Positions 1 through 9,299 of a DNA stretch of 11,522 nt are shown one piece after another. The notes under the pieces are model-generated. The model saw nothing but the letters and a program-made list of their open reading frames with translations, was not told the origin of the DNA and ran no database searches. The stretch spans positions 1 through 11,522 of the forward strand of contig NXFV01001104.1 in NCBI GenBank assembly GCA_002803225.1, given 5' to 3'. Position 1 is the stretch's first letter, and each line of letters opens with the position of its first letter. The DNA comes from Gamarada debralockiae (taxonomy: Eukaryota; Ascomycota; Leotiomycetes; Helotiales; Hyphodiscaceae). The position numbers and the translations under genes were made by a program.

Positions 1-648
1 CCTAGACAGGCAATTAGGCAGGACTATTGTAAAAAGGGGGATATAAAGAATCGGGTATTTCCTTTAAAAAGGATTAATCTGCGGGGAAGACTAGACAATA
101 GAGGGTTAAAGGAAGGGTTTTATACTGGAGAGAAGAGTAAGTTGCTTTGAAAATCTTGGATTCAATAAGAAACACTAGGAATGTGCATACGACTTTAAGG
201 AAACTGACTCGGACGAAAATATCTTCTATTCTAGGGATCTGCTACTTATGGAATTGGATACGCCAAACAGCGAAGAAGTAATGTTATTTGAAGTTGTACA
301 CACAAAAACAACAGGGGACTAGACAGTATTATCGACCTTATACTAGGACTTCTATAGTAATACAAGGGGAGTCGTACTGACTTCAGTACTCCTATATTAA
401 CCCAACTGACTAGAACCTACCTCGTGGACCCTTATCTTCTATTATCGACTAATATGTTAGTATAGCTGAACTTGTTATCGTTGATTTCTAGCTTCTATAG
501 AGCTTTAATATCGATTTCTAAAGATATAGTTGAAGGATTTCGAGATTGGATCGAGGATAAAGGACGTAGACGAGGACAGAATACTTCGAGGGTTTTAATA
601 CAGTAGAGCGCTCCCCGCTATATAATTATTCTTAATGTTTATTATCGA
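1..648. other. unassigned, partly mutated sequence
   Basis: I recognise no gene here. The first 300 bases keep many CpA and TpG dinucleotides, so they are lightly mutated. From about 310 onward TAG/TAA trinucleotides become common in all frames, as in the RIP-affected neighbours. One short acidic open stretch (179-319) is listed separately. Another stop-poor stretch in 490-600 would encode a basic, arginine-rich peptide, but it resembles nothing I know. The segment could be flanking DNA or the remnant of another element into which the left LTR element inserted. Confidence 0.4.
110..319 (+). pseudogene. short acidic open segment, unknown
   Basis: This frame is open from 110 to the TAG at 320, apart from one TAG at 176. 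The 47 codons after that stop encode an acidic peptide rich in Asp, Glu and Leu (it includes DFKETDSDEN and PNSEEVMLFEVV). The base composition is less AT-rich than the sequence to its right. No start codon or domain is recognisable. A Cys pair 14 residues apart (C at about 145-147 and C at about 182-184) recalls a zinc-knuckle spacing, but the inner Cys and His are absent. It may be the tail of a degraded Gag-like protein or a chance open frame. Confidence 0.2.
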
Positions 649-845
649 TGAGGAGGGAACAATTCGGGAGCTTAGCGCGGCTCTTATGCCTCGTGGTCGA
701 TTAAGTGGGTCTTACAATTATAAGACCCATAAAACTAGCACGTGATCCAATCTATTGTAAAGTCAGTAAGTGTTCGACCTCGAATTGTTACTCTCTAACT
801 TACTTGTGTCTTTCTCTACTTGCGGACGATAGTCCTAATATACAA
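649..845 (+). repeat. LTR-like sequence left of the PBS
   Basis: The stretch begins with TG and ends with ACA or ATA just before a candidate primer-binding site at 848. It contains a near-perfect palindrome (707-728), a CACGTGATC motif and a pyrimidine-rich stretch (about 786-821) before the end GCGGACGATAGTCC. These are features I associate with fungal copia-type LTRs. The shared 25-base block lies about 54 bases from the TG, the same distance as in the LTR-like sequence starting at 5187. The two are otherwise too different to be the LTR pair of one young element. The left boundary is inferred. Confidence 0.4.
704..728. repeat. palindrome block, copy 1
   Basis: The arms GGGTCTTA (707-714) and TAAGACCC (721-728) are exact reverse complements around a CAATTA centre. 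Reading the centre as CAATTG, with one TpG-to-TpA change, makes the whole 22 bases a perfect palindrome. The same block recurs at 5241-5265 in the same orientation. Its position inside an LTR-like sequence suggests a U3 hairpin or a protein-binding site. Confidence 0.75.
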
Positions 846-847
846 TG

Positions 848-859
848 TAATATTAAAAC
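848..859 (+). other. candidate primer-binding site, RIP-mutated
   Basis: The sequence TAATATTAAAAC matches TGGTATCAGAGC, the PBS used by many copia elements and complementary to the 3' end of initiator tRNA-Met, if five positions changed G to A or C to T. All mismatches are RIP-type transitions. It sits directly after an LTR-like end. In AT-rich DNA such a match could arise by chance about once in a window this size, so the location is the main support. Confidence 0.45.
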
Positions 860-1332
860 TATCGCACTTACCTAGAAACATTAGTATACGTCGTAGTCGC
901 TTTAGGAACCTACTATAGCAACAACTTTAACTTTATTTTTGACTGTCTTCGATTCAAATGCAATATTATCGATATTCTTATAGTTGAGATATTAGTAAAC
1001 CTTCTTCGATACTTCTCGTCTAAGTTAATATTAAAGTACTCCTAAACTATACCTGCGAACTTGAATAAAAATCCAGAGGAAGGGAAGCTCCCCTTTTCTT
1101 ATATACCTTTCGAAGCCTTTATAACGTGTATTACGGAAATAAAACTCTTTAAATCTTTCCCCCTCTTCGCCTTACTATAATATAGCGCCATCACAAGTAG
1201 TCTCGCGCAGACCCTAACGGGCTATAGTACTTTGCTTTAATTCAATTAAAACTACTTCTAAGGTTAGAAGGACTAGACGTTACTAGACTAATACTTTCGA
1301 TATCATCACTTTCAAATTAACGAGGATGTCTC

Positions 1333-1351
1333 AAATATAAGGGGGGTTGAA
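1333..1351 (+). repeat. polypurine-tract-like motif, copy 1
   Basis: The 19 bases AAATATAAGGGGGGTTGAA match 17 of 19 bases at 5168-5186, the tract that immediately precedes the right LTR-like sequence. The two differences are both C versus T. A second internal tract is known as a central PPT in some copia-type elements such as Ty1, though there it lies within pol. Confidence 0.55.
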
Positions 1352-1969
1352 GTTATCTTTTTGCGCTACTTTTTTTGAACTTTTCTACTCTTAGTGAGCT
1401 GCTTTAGTAATAAGACGTTACTTGAGATAAAGATAACTACCTTAAGTATAGCTTTAAAATACTTTAATATCTTTGACTAAAGATATCGCCCTCTCTACAA
1501 AGTTAACTACTAAAATCCTAGTAGGAACGTATACTCTACCTAACGACTTTATACAGCACGAAGTTATTGTCTTTACTAAAATTCCTCTTACTTCTTTATG
1601 TGATAAAGAAATTCGACTATACTATTAAACTTATAATCTTTCTCTCTCGATATTACTCTCCTAAATACGACGATTTTGCTGTGTTCTTTGTTAGTACTTA
1701 AGTCAGATTGAAATCAGTTATTTACCTCTTATCGAATTCACTTAAGCGACTTACTAATATATTATACGACCTCTCGATTTTAACTCTTCTAATAATAATA
1801 CCTTTAATTTAAGGACCTCGAATATAACTATTTACTTCCTTGTTTGCTCTTCTCTTATATAATATACTATTAGATTCACTATACAAAGAGCTTAATATTA
1901 TGCTCCCTTTATTTAGTTCTTCTTGAACTCCTATACTATATTTACAATCCTTAGATAACTATATTAGTT

Positions 1970-4900
1970 TTGAGTTCTTCTATAATAATAATAACAACGT
2001 TAAATACCTTAATAATAACGTTAAATACCTTTATAAATACCTTCTTTGTAATACGTATAAACTATTGCCTTTCTTCCTTAATATATATAGTTAAGATATC
2101 GACTTTATTAGCTTTAGCAATTGTTCTGCGTCAGAATATAGAACTTGTAGGTCAAGTTCCTCTTCTTATATACAATAGTATTATCTTCTATACTAAAGAC
2201 TAACTTGTCGCTTATGTCCTTGGTATAGAAGATATTAATGAACGATCTACCTACCTCACTAATATATCGGATACCCTTTATACTACGAAAACCAAGATAA
2301 ACGATTCGATTCTCTTCTGGTCTACAATGCTCAAGGATATAGAAGATTTTAGATATAGTACTAAAGATATAGACTTTCTCTAAGGATATAGAGTATATAG
2401 TATAGTTTATAAAAAAGCTATAGCGATCGCGAAGAATCGAGCTAAGAAATTAAGACTTGGGAATGTTTTAGTCACGGCTCTTTAGAAGAATATAACAAGA
2501 CATAGCTAACTACTAGAAACCTTCTTTAATAATTTCCGACTTTATACTAGAAATAATTGCTTTATTAATGATATAGCTCAAATCTTTAAGGCCTAGTCTA
2601 CTCGCGAGGGTATTCTGTTCTTAAACGATAAGATATTGATTTGCCTCTAATTCAAGTAAGGCAGGTTAACCGCTCTAAACGACTTAGGTGGACTATACTA
2701 CAAGGATACCGAGAATACTAAGAGTAAAGCTAAGTCAATAAAGAAATCCGTGCTAGTTAACTATAAACAATACTATACTAACGAACTTCGACTATATAGT
2801 ATAATATTCAGCGAGTGTAAGCTTTTGGTCAAGGGAGACTACGCTAGTGAAGCTTTTCCTTTATTCCTAGATAAGTAAGCCCCTAAGCCTATTATTAATA
2901 TCCTTTCTTCTATTCAGTCTGCTATATTGCTACAAGATACTAGTAACTAAGCTGCTAATTCTTCTGCTTTGTTGGGTATAAAGAGTTCTAATACTATAAT
3001 TAACGCTATTAATACAGAAGGCGCTAGCTCTAGAGGAGAGTATATAGAAAATAAGGACCCTATTTTAGGTGATATTCTTCATTTGACGATTGCAAAGGGA
3101 TTAAGTGTACGTTCTACTCCTACTACTGTTCCTAGTACTCCTGTACTAAAGCTTTTTGTCCTAAAGACTCCTAGTTCTAAAACCCCTGTTCTTACGACTC
3201 TTACTCCTAAGCATAAGGCCGGAGGCCCCGATTATAAGAGCCAAATGTCGGACACTTCTTATACTTTTGCTCGTCGATATATTACTAAGACTAAGGCTAT
3301 TTCGACTAAGACGATTATAAAGACTTAAATTGCCCCTGTCTTTAATATTAAGAATTATAACTATACCTTAGGCGATAGATAGAAGCACAAAGTAGAATTC
3401 GACTTTCCTAAGGTTAAGGACAATAACCTCCCCTTTTTGGTTATACACAAACTTTTCTAGCCTATCGTAGACCTCGACAAAACTCCGGGAGTAGTCGTTT
3501 GCCTCGATTATATTAGCTAACTTATAAGATTTCTCGACTTTACTAATATCGAAGACCTTACCTTAGACGAGCTACTCTTCTAGATCCAGACAGTTCAAAA
3601 GCACTAGGGGAATTCTGTCTAGGGTGCTTAGGTTCAACTATTCATTAAGTATTACTTTAAATCGACTGAAGAAATTAAACGATACTATAGACGTTATACT
3701 ATTAGTACCTCTTGATTTATTCCTAAATAGGAAGCCCCGTAAACAATTGAATTAGACCCTAAGTTCAAATAGCCTAAAATCAAGGACATCGATTTGTATA
3801 AGGAAACCTTTGGAGTTATATAAAAGCTCTTTCACTAGGCTATTAGAGGAACTAGCGGATCAAGTGATATTAAGGCTTTTGTTAAGAATATCGATAAAGA
3901 AATTAAAATACTCTTCTACTACTATCGAAATTCAAACTAGAAACACGACGGTATCTTTCATAACGCCTATTACTCTTTAATTAGACAGTTGATTTGTTAA
4001 GATCTTGAACTCTACGTTACTTACGTCCACCTTCGCGAAGACTATAAGACTAACCTTATAGTATACCCTATAGCCCCTCGATTTTACGAAAAACCCTCCT
4101 CTTTGTATACTAGAAAAATGATCGATTTTACTTAGCTTAATAATAGTAATAATAAGACTTTTGCTCTTCATGATGAGATTGTTGTCCGTGGCGAAGCACG
4201 ACCTGTCGAATTCCTTGCTTTTGGCCTAGCTGCGGTTCGGAACTAGCTTAATGAAGTCAATCTTTAGGATGCGGGAACTCTCAATCTAATTAATAGTAAA
4301 GCTACTAGACCTTTCGATACCTTAGTTCAATCTCAGAACTTAGCCTAGAAAACTACGACGGACGTTAAGAAGGGAGACGTTATCTTTTCTCTGCTTACTG
4401 TCCTTATTTGTAATCTCTTTACGATTAATAATACTTATCGTATCTTATTCTCAACTAGATTTATTAAGATCAAAGACAATAGAACTCTTGAAAATAGAGT
4501 ATTTGTGGCAAATATCGTTTAATATCATAAGGATTTATCGATTCCAGAGAAGCCTCGATATAGTAGTTAACCTGACATTGCTGTTTTTAAAGCTCGTGTT
4601 ACCTTGGAAGGATGTGGACCCCTTTCCGATTTCTTAGTTAGCCGACGTAAGTATAGCGACTCTCTTGTTATACTAGAACGCAATAAATGGCTTAGTAACA
4701 CGAGACAAGGCAATAGTACTGCGGTTATTAACCCATGGCGAATTAACGCTATTAAATATTATAACAAAGCCTTTAGTTACTTGCGGGAACTTAAAGAGTA
4801 CTTCTATAACGATACTTCCTACTTCAAGAACAAAGGAAATCCTTCTAGATTTGCCTTTGACCTAGAGATTATTAGCGACGATAAGGAAGATAATAATAAG

Positions 4901-5083
4901 CTCTTTAATCTATCTCCGACTCCTACTAGCAAAGGCAAGGGGAAAGCTCCTATTGTTACAACTAAGACTTCTCTTAACGATAAACTTAACGATTTTAAGG
5001 CTATTTTCCTTAAGGCTTCTAAAGATGTCCTTCAAGACTATAAGTCGGAAAATGATGGTTTAGACGGAGGTATTGGAATTTGA
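1970..5083 (+). pseudogene. long RIP-broken ORF, unknown large protein
   Basis: A single frame (codons starting at positions 2 mod 3) runs about 1,000 codons to a TGA at 5081-5083, interrupted only by scattered stops. All the stops I noted are TAA or TAG, derivable from CAA, CAG or TGG by RIP, apart from one TGA at 3713. The longest intact runs are 1970-2203, 2969-3328 and 4604-5083. Visible regions are a charged, helix-like N-terminal half; a Pro/Ser/Thr linker near 3100-3230 with repeats such as TPVL and SKTPVL; a mixed region with GDVIFSLLTVLICNLF near 4375; a Trp/Tyr-rich stretch (INPWRINAIKYYNKAFSYL, about 4720-4777); and an acidic then Lys/Ser/Thr-rich tail. I recognise no RT, integrase, RNase H, protease or zinc-knuckle motif, and no family. 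The start is unclear because no ATG marks it and the frame before 2100 is ambiguous. It lies between a PBS-like site and a polypurine tract, which suggests an element-encoded protein, perhaps a giant Gag-like or non-autonomous cargo protein. Confidence 0.6.
1982..2043 (+). repeat. 21-bp tandem repeat with AAT/AAC runs
   Basis: The 15-base core AACGTTAAATACCTT occurs exactly at 1996-2010 and 2017-2031 (period 21). Each copy is preceded by ATAATAA-type triplets, and a partial third unit TAAATACCTT follows at 2034-2043. In the frame starting at positions divisible by 3 the units would read as Gln-rich repeats, with the TAA codons as mutated CAA. In the frame of the long ORF they read as Ile/Thr/Leu/Asn. 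Confidence 0.7.
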
Positions 5084-5186
5084 TAGTATAGGAGTCTTTT
5101 GTATATAGATTAGTTCTTTTCCTTTTCTTTTGGCAATATCGTTTTTATAGTGCTTGAGGGCAAGCATAAATACAAGGGGGGTCGAA
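5084..5186 (+). other. 3' untranslated tail with polypurine tract
   Basis: The tail after the long frame contains a pyrimidine run (TTCTTTTCCTTTTCTTTTGG, 5115-5134) and ends in AAGGGGGGTCGAA (5174-5186). A purine tract directly followed by TG is the usual plus-strand priming arrangement before a 3' LTR. Confidence 0.5.
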
Positions 5187-5503
5187 TGTGGCAGGGAAAT
5201 GTGTCTAGAAAGTTGTTATTGCCTTACTTTTTAGGTTTTTAGTGGGTCTTACAATTGTAAGAACCTCGCTTAGCTAGTTTCGTTACGTGTCAGCGGGAGA
5301 TAAATGGCCTTTGTAGCTAGAGTAGTACTTAGACAACATCGCAAATATACATCTCGTTTTTCGTATACATTTTGCAGTGCGTTCGAGCACTATGACCTTC
5401 GTTTTACGTCGTTAGTTTTCGTTTTGGTTTCATCCCTTACTGAGAGCACGTGCGACACACAGCGCAATCGGGAAGCGCTTATACTCGCATTTCGCCCCTC
5501 CAC
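5187..5503 (+). repeat. LTR-like sequence, hardly RIP-mutated
   Basis: It starts TGTGGCAGGG right after the polypurine tract. The palindrome block follows about 54 bases in, as in the left LTR-like sequence. CpA and TpG are frequent, for example at 5401-5460, in contrast to the sequence beyond 5540. A TGT...ACA end at about 5503 would give 317 bp, but this right end is a guess. The chromovirus pol stop on the other strand is at about 5479, so the ends of the two elements abut or overlap here. An ATG-started open frame at 5304-5573 looks like chance in unmutated sequence. Confidence 0.4.
5241..5265. repeat. palindrome block, copy 2
   Basis: It shares AGTGGGTCTTACAATT with copy 1 at 704-728. 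The right arm differs at one base (AAGAACC instead of AAGACCC), and the centre is CAATTG, the presumed unmutated state. The repeated palindrome is the best evidence that 649 onward and 5187 onward are related LTR sequences. Confidence 0.75.
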
Positions 5504-5526
5504 AGTAGTCCCGCTGTATTTGGCCG

Positions 5527-5690
5527 ACTCTTATAGAACTACTTTAGTAGGTAGTAGTAACCCTTTAAATTAGAGGCTTTATACTAGCTAAAGTCTTATA
5601 GCCTATTACTCTTCTAGCGTACTTAGTAATATAAGTTCTTCTAGCGTGTATATACTTAGCTATTTAAGATTTCCTTAACTTCTTATTTGT
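5527..5690 (-). pseudogene. C-terminal chromodomain of pol
   Basis: The translation contains EVKEILNS, then KNLYY..VR.KSN, then YKASNLKGYYYLLK, which follows the chromodomain pattern of E-V-E-x-I-L, Y-x-V-(R/K)-W-K-G and W-x-x-x-x-N-L. The WKG tryptophan codon is now TAG and its glycine reads as Ser, both explainable by RIP. In chromoviruses this domain binds methylated histone H3K9 and steers integration into heterochromatin. It follows the integrase tail after a short charged linker and lies in the same frame. Confidence 0.8.
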
Positions 5691-5739
5691 TGTTGTCTTT
5701 GTATTACACTAGTTCTAATATAAGGTTTCGTTGCCTAGG

Positions 5740-6790
5740 CAATAGGTTGCTAGGATCTTTCCAAAGCTTCTTAGTATAGAATGTATTATAGACTCTTATA
5801 GTAGGCAGTAAGTCAAGCTTATAGCTATACCCTGTCTTGTCTAAGACTATATATAGTCCTTATTACTAGTAATCTAATTTATAGCTTAGACAATTCAACT
5901 TAAGGTTCTTAGTCAAAACCTATACCTTGTCTTTCACGTCCCAATCGACGGCTTATTAGTACTTATTGGCTTGTGCAGCTTATTGTTCCTAAGCCTTTAG
6001 TATATTAGCGCGCGCCTTAGCCCAAATGCCCTCTATATATTGAGCTAGCTATTAGGCTTCTTATTAATCTAGGTATTCCTTAGGCGTACGGCCCTTGGAT
6101 AAGGCCTCCTAATCGAATGACATCTAGGGTTTATAGCTATATTCGACTATAAATAAAGATATTCCTATAGACTTATAGGGAAGTACTATAGCGGTATAGT
6201 CTACTAGGTAAATTAGCTCTAGCCAGTTGTCCTAGTAGTAATTAATAAACGGACAAAGGCGCTAATTTAGCTACTAGTTATAGTTCTCCGTTTGGCCGTC
6301 CGTTTAAGGGTAGTCCACTATTAATAAGAGGAGCTTAGTTCTTAGCAGGCTATTAAGTTCGTTTTAGAAGGCGCTAATAAACTAGGGGCCTTAGTTGCTA
6401 ATAATAGTATCTAGTAGCCTAAAGTAGCGGAAGATATATATATAATATAGTGTAGTAAGGTCCCTTGCAGAGTAAGTCTTATAATATAAGATACTAATAG
6501 GCCGCTTACTAAGGTAGTCGATAAAAACAACTATAGTATTTATACTATTTTTAGCTTTAGAGAAGTCCTTAAAGTCTATCGCTATATCTTTCTATAGCTA
6601 AAGAAGAACTAAAAGAGGGTATAGTAACCCTAGGGTCTTATCTCGAGGTACTATAAACGCTCGATAGACATAGCAGTTAGTAATATATTAGTCTACGTCT
6701 TGTACAAGGCCTTTCTAATAGTATCTAGCCTATAGCAGCTTACGTGTCTTTATCTTGCCAAGATAAGTAGTTAAGATTAGGCTATAGGCC
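5740..6790 (-). pseudogene. integrase domain of pol, active site mutated
   Basis: It would insert element cDNA into the host chromosome. The N-terminal HHCC zinc finger is degraded: both His positions read Tyr (TTYLGKIKTRKLL near 6770) and NCYVY (6664-6678) has lost its second Cys. In the DDE core the first Asp is kept in AIDFKDF (6562-6582). The second is Asn in IISN*GP*FI (6376-6402, normally SD.GPQF). The Glu is kept in TDGQTEN (6283-6303). The C-terminal part reads KLDY***GLYIVLDKTGYSYKL, matching a GPY/F module with the Pro changed to Leu. Intervening sequence such as FIDYLSKRPISI and LVDYTAIVLPYKSIG is typical of fungal Ty3/gypsy integrases. Confidence 0.92.
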
Positions 6791-7129
6791 TTATTAATTA
6801 ACTTAGTATAGAGGTAGTAGCCTTTGTAAGAGGCTAGTACTATAAGTACACTACAGCAAGTAAGTAGTCTGTCCTATAGACTCTAAGACTTATTACTGCC
6901 TTTATAAGCTAATATACAATAACCTTTTAGCTCTAGGCTAGATTAGTTCGCTACTAAGATATAATCAATAAGCTCTAATTACTTGCAAATTAATAAGGTA
7001 ATAGTATTTACACATATTAATTAAAGCTAAATTGTTTCTTAGAGCTCCTTAAAGAGTATATTAAGCCAAAGTAGTACTTGTTCCCGGTTTAGCTTCTTAA
7101 GCTTATCCTAGGGGGTAACGTCCTGTTCT

Positions 7130-7530
7130 TAGTATATTAATAGGTTTACGTAATTAAGTTTACCTAGCTAGTACTTAATTTGGAAGTTATACTTAAAGAG
7201 GATCTTAGCCTAGCGCACCTATTGTACTATGAGCGACTTTGTAGTTATAAAGTACTCCAATACCTTATAGTTAGTTATTACTAAGACAGGGTCCTTGCTT
7301 CCTTCGAGTTCTACTCTCCAGTACTCAAATACCTTGACAATAGTAAGTAGCTCTTTGTTGTAAATCGCGTAGTTATACTTAGTAAGATTCATTGTCTTTA
7401 AGAAGTAGTCTACTAGGTGCTATTTGCTATCTAAGCCTAGCTATAAGAATACTATAGCGACAATAGTATTAGACGAGTCAGTCTTAAGTATATACTACTT
7501 GTCAGTATTGTAATAGGCAAGAAGGGGCGC
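7130..7530 (-). pseudogene. RNase H domain of pol
   Basis: It would degrade the RNA strand of the RNA-DNA hybrid during reverse transcription. The motif LKTDSSN (TDSSN at 7468-7482) matches the TDASD box with its final Asp changed to Asn. YNYAIYNKELLTIVKVFEYW and ELEGSKDPVLVITNYKVLEY match the standard KELLAIV and TDHK motifs, with DH changed to NY. KYNFQIKY*LGKLNYV marks the end, where such proteins usually have YRPGKxNxVADALSR. All the changes are of RIP type. Confidence 0.92.
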
Positions 7531-7879
7531 AAAGAGCAGCCGTTACTTAAGAGTATTAAAAGCTAATATATAGCGGTTATTAAAGTCGAAGGGGTTCTCT
7601 TTATAAGTAAGCTAGACAAGAGGTCTAGCAATCGTTCTATAGTCCTATATAAAGCGCTAATAGAAATTACAAAAGCCTAAGTACAACTATACTTCTTATA
7701 TTATCTTTGGCAATACCTAATCCTTAATTACTTTAATCTTAGTAAAGTTAATAAAGATACTATTAATATTAATAATAAAGCCTAAGTACTTTATATAGGT
7801 TATACTAAACTTGTATTTCTTAATATTAGCTTAAATACTAGCTTTCTAGAGACATTTTAAGACTTGCTTAACTTGTGTT

Positions 7880-8460
7880 TTATATATTAGAAGGTCCTTA
7901 GAGTAAATTAAAATATTATCTAGGTATATAGTATAAAAGACATTTAAGTAGTCAAACAAAATATTATTTATAAACTATTACTAAGTTATTAAGCTATTCG
8001 TTAAACTAAAGGGGAGTATATTATATTAGTAAGAGTTGTATTATATACAAAATATAGTTAAGGCGCGACTGGACTTCTCGATATATATATAGTAAAAAGC
8101 CTATTATATATTAAGCTTCGTAAAGACCTTAGCTTTAGTAAGCTTAGCTAACGTCTTATTAATTAAAGGCAAGGGGTACTAATCTTTCTTTATAATAGCA
8201 TTTAGCTTCCTGTAGTTAATATAAAACTATAGTCTACTATTTAGCTTCTTAATAAATATAACTAATGCCCTAAATAGTTCCTATAACACTAAGATAAAGC
8301 CTTTAGCTAAGTTCTTAATTAAGTATTTCTTGATAGCTTATAGCTTTTCTATAGTCTAGTTCTAAAGTAAAGTCTTTATTAGATAGTTTTCGGCTATAAG
8401 CTTGATTTTATAATTATACAAACGCGATAGAGGAAACTCGTTTAAGGCTGTCTTTAAGAA
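7880..8460 (-). pseudogene. reverse transcriptase domain, YLDD to YLDN
   Basis: It would copy element RNA into DNA. The entry sequence FLKTALNEFPLSRLYNYKIKL, then KNLAKGFI, LVIFIKKLNSRL*FYINYRKLNAIIKKD*YPLPLI, and KVFTKLNI match RT blocks of fungal chromoviruses. The catalytic YLDD reads YLDN at 7915-7926, within IYLDNILIYSKD, so one metal-binding Asp is lost through a TGAT-to-TAAT change. The FTKLD block Asp is also Asn (FTKLNI). Several TAG/TAA interrupt the domain, so it is inactive twice over. Confidence 0.95.
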
Positions 8461-8872
8461 GATATCTTTATATTTCTTATATTATAGTAAAAGTAGCGTT
8501 TGTATAAGCTCTATATCTTCTTAGTCCTTAGCCTTTATATATTATCGTTCTTCCGCTAGCTCCTTCTTATTAATTATCTAGTCTACTTTATTTAAGGATA
8601 TAAAGAAGACTATAGCCTTGCGTTATTATATATTAAAGTAAAAACCTATAATATTAATTAGGCTAATATTAATAGTAATAGTAATATCTTAATTAGTTAA
8701 GTTAGCTAATAGTTTTGTCTATTAAAGGGAAGGCAAAGGGAGCTTCCTTGCGAGCTCTTGTTCTATTATATAAAGGCTATCCCTAAGGTCCTATTTATAG
8801 TATTTAAAGAATATTAGACGATATCTATAGGGGATAGCTACTACTAAGGGGGAGTCTAAGCCCCGAGAAGAG

Positions 8873-8896
8873 CCTTATTAGCTCGAGTTAATAAGG
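8873..8896. repeat. 24-bp imperfect palindrome, pol copy
   Basis: The arms CCTTATTAGCTC and GAGTTAATAAGG are near-perfect reverse complements. The block matches 11448-11471 at 18 of 24 positions, and five of the six differences are transitions. Confidence 0.6.
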
Positions 8897-8936
8897 GGCT
8901 AGTTTAAGGCTAATACAGGGTACGCGTTGCATTCTA

Positions 8937-8963
8937 GATTTCCCCTACCTAGTAAAGGAAATC
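8937..8963. repeat. 27-bp hairpin relic, pol copy
   Basis: It has the same length as the perfect hairpin at 11496-11522, starting GATTTCCCC and ending GGAAATC. The two agree at 19 of 27 positions and all eight differences are C-to-T or G-to-A in this copy. It lies 40 bases after the 24-bp palindrome; the right-hand pair is 24 bases apart, in the same order and orientation. Confidence 0.65.
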
Positions 8964-9299
8964 GACTAGGAGATAGTTATTCTAGATTTCCTAGCCCTGG
9001 CCTAAGAAATAAAATAAGGGGTTGTAATACAAATAGTTCCTAAGGCATACTCTTCTTAATAGTCACTAAGATATAGGGTTTCCCTAAAATAGCTATAGGC
9101 TAGATACAACTTATACTTCTATCTTATTAACACTTGTCTTTAACTACTAGAAGTTAGTTTATTCTCTTAATATTATATATATATTCCCGATTTAAGTATT
9201 ATAATAGTTATAGTAGCTATTGTCTAGTTATAACTATTTACTTTATAAAAGAGAAGGTTAAGAGCGTCTCTTTAAGCTACTCTAGAAGATATATACTTA

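Larger units (their letters stand above)
860..2060 (+). pseudogene. degenerate leader or ORF1, frame unresolved
   Basis: No recognisable domain was found in about 1.2 kb after the candidate PBS. All plus-strand frames contain TAA/TAG. The longest stop-poor run is about 1470-1620, in the frame whose codons start at positions divisible by 3. It reads as a mixed polar sequence (for example LVGTYTLPNDFIQHEVIVF). The same frame would give a glutamine-rich tract at 1982-2045 if its TAA codons derive from CAA. This is a different frame from the long one that follows, so either ORF1 precedes ORF2 or an indel separates two parts of one gene. A minus-strand reading cannot be excluded. Confidence 0.25.

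Noticed and set aside
133..184. Zinc-knuckle-like Cys spacing (C...C, 14 residues)
   Set aside because: The inner Cys and His positions read Asn and Lys, which RIP-type changes cannot produce from Cys and His, so the match is spacing only.
1351..1450. LTR start after the inner polypurine tract
   Set aside because: The following sequence shows no similarity to either LTR-like region and lacks the palindrome block at the expected distance.
3977..4171. 64-codon minus-strand open frame
   Set aside because: It is the antisense shadow of the long plus-strand frame, whose codons continue through it.
5304..5573. ATG-started 89-codon open frame on the plus strand
   Set aside because: It lies in the unmutated LTR-like island, where stops are simply rarer, and its end runs antisense through the pol C-terminus and chromodomain. 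No domain or signal is recognisable.
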